In this document: piece by piece, positions 60,705 to 64,000 of the stretch
Layout of the letters: each line of letters starts with the position of its first letter
How positions within the stretch are numbered: the stretch's first letter is position 1
NCBI GenBank assembly: GCA_029582165.1
Contig: CM055870.1
Coordinates: forward strand, 8,055,832-8,119,831
Source of the DNA: Portulaca oleracea
Taxonomy: Eukaryota; Streptophyta; Magnoliopsida; Caryophyllales; Portulacaceae
DNA: 64,000 bases
Direction of reading: 5' to 3'
Notes under the pieces: model-generated
Seen by the model: the letters and a program-made list of their open reading frames with translations, nothing else
Databases searched by the model: none
What the model was told of the DNA's origin: nothing
Program-made: the position numbers and the translations under genes

Positions 60705-61025
60705 ATTCAATCCCGTAATTAGAGTTAATAAAAAATTCAGGTCCGGGTAGTTTTCGGTTCGGACAAATCGAACCACAAATGAAAACTTGATGCACGATAC
60801 CCAATTTTTCCACGTATTCGGACAAATCGGACAAGTATGAATTCAAGTATAAATCGATCCGTAGGTTTGGACAATAGAAATTTGAAAAAAATTGTATTTG
60901 AATTTTCAGTCAAATTAGTACGTTGTGTCGAAATTCGGACGAAATTCTATAATTATACCCAATTATTTTTGAGTCGGATAAATCCAAATTATGGAATAAG
61001 ACAAATTTTTGCTAGCCATGCTCAC
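60705..61025. repeat. Dispersed AT-rich repeat, copy 3
   Basis: Contains AGGTCCGGGTAG, TTCGGACAAATCG and GAAATTCGGACGAAATTC, matching phrases in the copy near 56735-57045, and ends near CAAATTTTTGCTAGCC. Boundaries approximate. Confidence 0.45.
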
Positions 61026-61655
61026 AATTTTCATGGATTGAAAACATTTTACTTCCATTAGGAATTTAATAACCCACTAAAAGTTGAACATTGAAGAGGA
61101 CCTTAAAAGTTGAGAATGTTTGCTAGTCTACACCTCCTTGGTGTCATGGTAAATTCTTTGAGACATGATGGTTTTTAATTTTACCATGTACTTGTAAATA
61201 ATTAATTATGTGTGTATTGTATATGCATGCAAGCGTGTGTATTATTTAATTTGACAAATTGAAACGCTATAGATAAAATTATAATTATTTTATACTATAT
61301 ATAAATAATGCGAAAGAAAAGCAATATACAACTGCTCAAATTTCTCGAATTGCATTACTTTTTTTGATAATTTGCGGCACAAAGCCCTTTTATTAAAAAG
61401 AGGCATAGAGCCATGAAGCAGCACAACCAAGCCACATACCGCTAAGCCACGCAACAACAGAAAGGAAAGACGCATGACAGCACGTACCTAAAACTCCCGT
61501 AACAGTTGCAACACACACAACCCTGAAAGAAAATCCTAGCCCAAAAACAACAACCCACCCAACTCAGAACATTTCACCAGAGAAGATTACATGACAAAGA
61601 AATGTACATTGTGGAAATGCAAGGAGCAACCCACCCAATTCAAATTGCATTACTT

Positions 61656-61890
61656 AGGCCCTTTTCTTTTCTGCGGTATGACGCGGTGTAGTGTGGTGAA
61701 ATTGTGGCGGGTTATTGGTATGTTGTGGTGGGTTTTTGTATATATATAAATATTGTATTGGTAATTGTGAAAAAGTAATTTGTGGTGGGTTGTTGTGAAT
61801 TGTGATAGAATAGTATTTTGTGGCGGGTTGTGGCAAACTACGGTAGACTGTGACATCGTAGTTTGCCAACCGCAGAAAAGAACAGAGCCT
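61656..61890. mobile_element. hAT-like MITE, upstream of bHLH gene
   Basis: Ends AGGCCCTTTTCTTTTCTGCGG and CCGCAGAAAAGAACAGAGCCT are inverted repeats. The body repeats GTGGTGGGTTGTTGTG-type sequence. Same end type as 55904-56170. Confidence 0.72.
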
Positions 61891-62431
61891 TAATTAAAGA
61901 AAAGAATGATGATATGAAAAGTATACAATAGAAACAGTTCCTAATATAATCAAGTATGTTAATTAAAAATGCTGTGTATCCTTTCATATTTATAAATATT
62001 AATGCTTACGCAAAGGTTGTTATTTAATTAATTATTATGCCATGTTTATGTTTATACATCAAATATTGAAGCAGCTTTTGCGAAATTAAGATGATTTTTT
62101 TTTTTCATATACAAGGAGCAAGAAATGATAAAAACAAGAGTTTTATACATAATTTTTACAAACCTAGCTTGCACATTTTTCAGGAAGAAAAAAAATAAAT
62201 TTTATATGATACACTTTGGAGTAACTACCTAGGTTCACCAAGATTTTGAATTTTTTTTAAAAAATTCTTCAATATTTATAATAAAATTCATTTTAATTCA
62301 TTGACTTTATTGCAAAATTTATTGATATTTCTAACATTTATCAAGTTTTTACACAAATTCAATCACGTAAAAATGATTTATTTTAATGCATGTGTTGGAT
62401 CTAACTAGGTCCATCACCATAATTTATGAAC

Positions 62432-62980
62432 GGAAAATTGGATTATAATAATCCCTATTTTCGCCAATTATATAGTAATAATCCCTACTTTCAATTCATT
62501 TTGGATTTTGGTGGTCCAAAAAAAAGAAAATAAAATTGGATTGTAGTGATACCAAATCCACTTGCACATTCTTTTTATTTTTTTCATTCCCGTCCTATAT
62601 TATTTTTACTTTTTTCATTCCTACTGGTAGAAATATAATGAAGTGTAGTTACTAAAAGAATTTTTAAATTATTTTTTTACAATCTGAGCAATTATTATGA
62701 TTTTTTGGGAGGAATAAAAATGAAAATAATCGTAAAAAGTTGAAAAATTTTTGGGAGAAATACCGTAAATCCATTAATAACCGTGGTAAACTGTTATACT
62801 AAATTTTGAATCAAATACAACTCAAAATGTATGATATTTAGGGTATACGTACTCTCAGTGATATCCTACAGGTATCTAATTTTATTTTTTTGGACCACCA
62901 AAATCCAAAATAAAAATAGAGATTATCTTCGTACAATCAGTGAAAGTGGCCAAGTGGAGATTATTAGAATCCAATTTTGC
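62432..62980. mobile_element. MULE-type inverted-repeat element, 549 bp, upstream of bHLH gene
   Basis: The outer ends pair (AAAATTGGATTATAATAATC with GATTATTAGAATCCAATTTT). An inner pair, ATTTTGGTGGTCC and GGACCACCAAAAT, lies at about 62506 and 62892. Flanks TTTATGAAC (62423-62431) and TTTATGAAA (62981-62989) are a 9-bp duplication with one mismatch. No coding content. Confidence 0.68.
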
Positions 62981-62997
62981 TTTATGAAAAATGAAGT

Positions 62998-63121
62998 CAC
63001 GTGGAATATAGTTGTGGTTGTGGGGACCGGGGTTAATTTGACTGGCCGCTCCACCAGCCGGTTCAATCAGACCGACGGACTGACTGACCATTTGGGAGTT
63101 AGTTGCCAACTGCCGCACGTG
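62998..63121. promoter_or_regulatory. Two G-box hexamers (CACGTG)
   Basis: CACGTG occurs at 62998-63003 and 63116-63121, about 3 kb upstream of the bHLH start codon. G-boxes bind bHLH and bZIP factors. At this distance a role is speculative and the sites could serve a gene beyond the window. Confidence 0.25.
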
Positions 63122-63261
63122 ACCTCATGCGCCTACGAATCTAAGCAACATTAACTCATTTTCACACCACAAATCTTAACAAAAATATAGAGGGTATCTT
63201 ATCTACGGAGTAAATATCAAAATTATATTGTTATATATTAAATTTAAAAGTTATATAACTA

Positions 63262-63604
63262 AGGTACCGTTCTTTTGTGCGTTGCGTTGCGTTGCGGTTA
63301 GTTGCGTTAGATTGCGGTAAGTTGAGGTGGAAATAGTAAAAAGGTAATGGTAATTTACGGTATATTGCGGTAAGTTATGATAGCTTACGTTGTGGTTAGT
63401 TGCGTTAACGTCAAGGTTGTTAAAATCGGGATCCTAACTCGAAACTATGGGGAAGTTAGGATCGGAAATTAGCCCATGTAAGATCGTGGATCGTATGTAA
63501 ATAGTAGAATTGTATCGAGAATTTTGGACCATAAAATCGTAGGATCGTAAATTAGGATCGGGATTTTAATAACTATTGGTTAACGCACAAAAGAATGGGG
63601 CCTT
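63262..63604. mobile_element. hAT-like MITE interrupted by a second MITE
   Basis: Ends AAGGTACCGTTCTTTTGTGCG and CGCACAAAAGAATGGGGCCTT. Flanks ATATAACT and ATATAAAT form an 8-bp duplication with one mismatch. The body holds GCGTTGCGTTGCGGTTAG repeats. A separate element occupies 63412-63578. Confidence 0.78.
63412..63578. mobile_element. Nested hAT-like MITE, 167 bp
   Basis: Ends CAAGGTTGTTAAAATCGGGA and GGGATTTTAATAACTATTG. Flanks GTTAACGT (63404-63411) and GTTAACGC (63579-63586) match at 7 of 8 bases. Same family as the 77-bp copy at 54068-54144. Confidence 0.8.
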
Positions 63605-64000
63605 ATATAAATTAAAATTATACTTCTATTTATTAATTATTTTAAATTTATTCAAAAATGCATATATAAATTAAAATATGTCTAATAAATGGAGTTGTTC
63701 TGATTAATTAAGGTATCATTTATATTCGTTGGCGCAGTCAATAATGAATGCTAAACCTTTTTATGATCGATAATTAATCATAATTACTAAAAAATTGTTG
63801 TGAAAAATTATTATAAATAATAATTAGAAGAAAAAAGAGACTTAAAAAGTATCTTAATTTAAGTCACATATCATCATCCAAATCTGAATTATGCTAATGG
63901 CAATTTACAAAGCTCAGCAATAATCATTTTTTCTGATTTTGAATTTGCATGTGTACGTATTACTAGTAGTTTTTTCCCCATATATGCTTATTTCTCTAGA
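63605..64000. other. AT-rich sequence without supported features
   Basis: No ORF, element end or regulatory site that I can defend. The bHLH gene has no exon here and no further gene begins before the window ends. Confidence 0.5.

Noticed and set aside
62831..63154. 107-residue ORF near the window end
   Set aside because: It overlaps the right arm of an inverted-repeat element and shows no conserved motif.

Overview
The window is nuclear DNA from a flowering plant, most likely a core eudicot. The evidence is spliced genes with GT-AG introns, AT-rich intergenic DNA, many Stowaway-, Mutator- and hAT-like inverted-repeat elements, and plant-specific proteins (NO VEIN and a TT8/AN1-type bHLH). 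The species cannot be named from the sequence alone. No tRNA, rRNA, CRISPR array or bacterial-type operon was seen.

Layout. (1) 338-4321 (+): 3' eleven exons of plastid N-acetyl-gamma-glutamyl-phosphate reductase (arginine synthesis); the 5' end lies outside the window. (2) 28023-6468 (-): a 13-exon gene for a NO VEIN-like giant protein of about 2,767 residues, convergent with the reductase gene. Its GHKL ATPase motif is broken by a one-base deletion. (3) 28024-30948: divergent intergenic region with a decayed RRM pseudogene. (4) 30949-40525 (+): a 13-exon DEAD-box helicase of the RH10/DDX47/Rrp3 type. Its intron 1 holds a complete 2.2-kb LTR retroelement that carries host gene fragments (signal peptide peptidase and, probably, a lectin receptor kinase) instead of gag-pol. 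A Stowaway-type MITE sits inside one LTR. (5) 40775-42120: a 1.35-kb long-inverted-repeat MULE with a 9-bp target duplication. (6) 44008-46939 (+): a 7-exon gene for a 282-residue plant protein that I could not identify. (7) 60010-47511 (-): an 8-exon bHLH factor of subgroup IIIf (TT8/AN1, flavonoid pathway regulation), with a 15-nt microexon and introns full of MITEs. (8) 60011-64000: upstream region of the bHLH gene with simple repeats and several MITEs, one nested inside another.

The genes are functionally unrelated, as is usual in plant genomes: amino acid synthesis, auxin-linked development (NO VEIN), rRNA processing, unknown, and pigment regulation. Exon ends were set by hand from splice signals, reading phase and remembered family sequence. 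Phases close across all five genes, except for one missing base in the NO VEIN gene.

The strongest observations are the gene-capturing LTR element in the helicase intron, the frameshift in the NO VEIN ATPase box, the nested transposons, and a set of 9-bp-duplication inverted-repeat elements.
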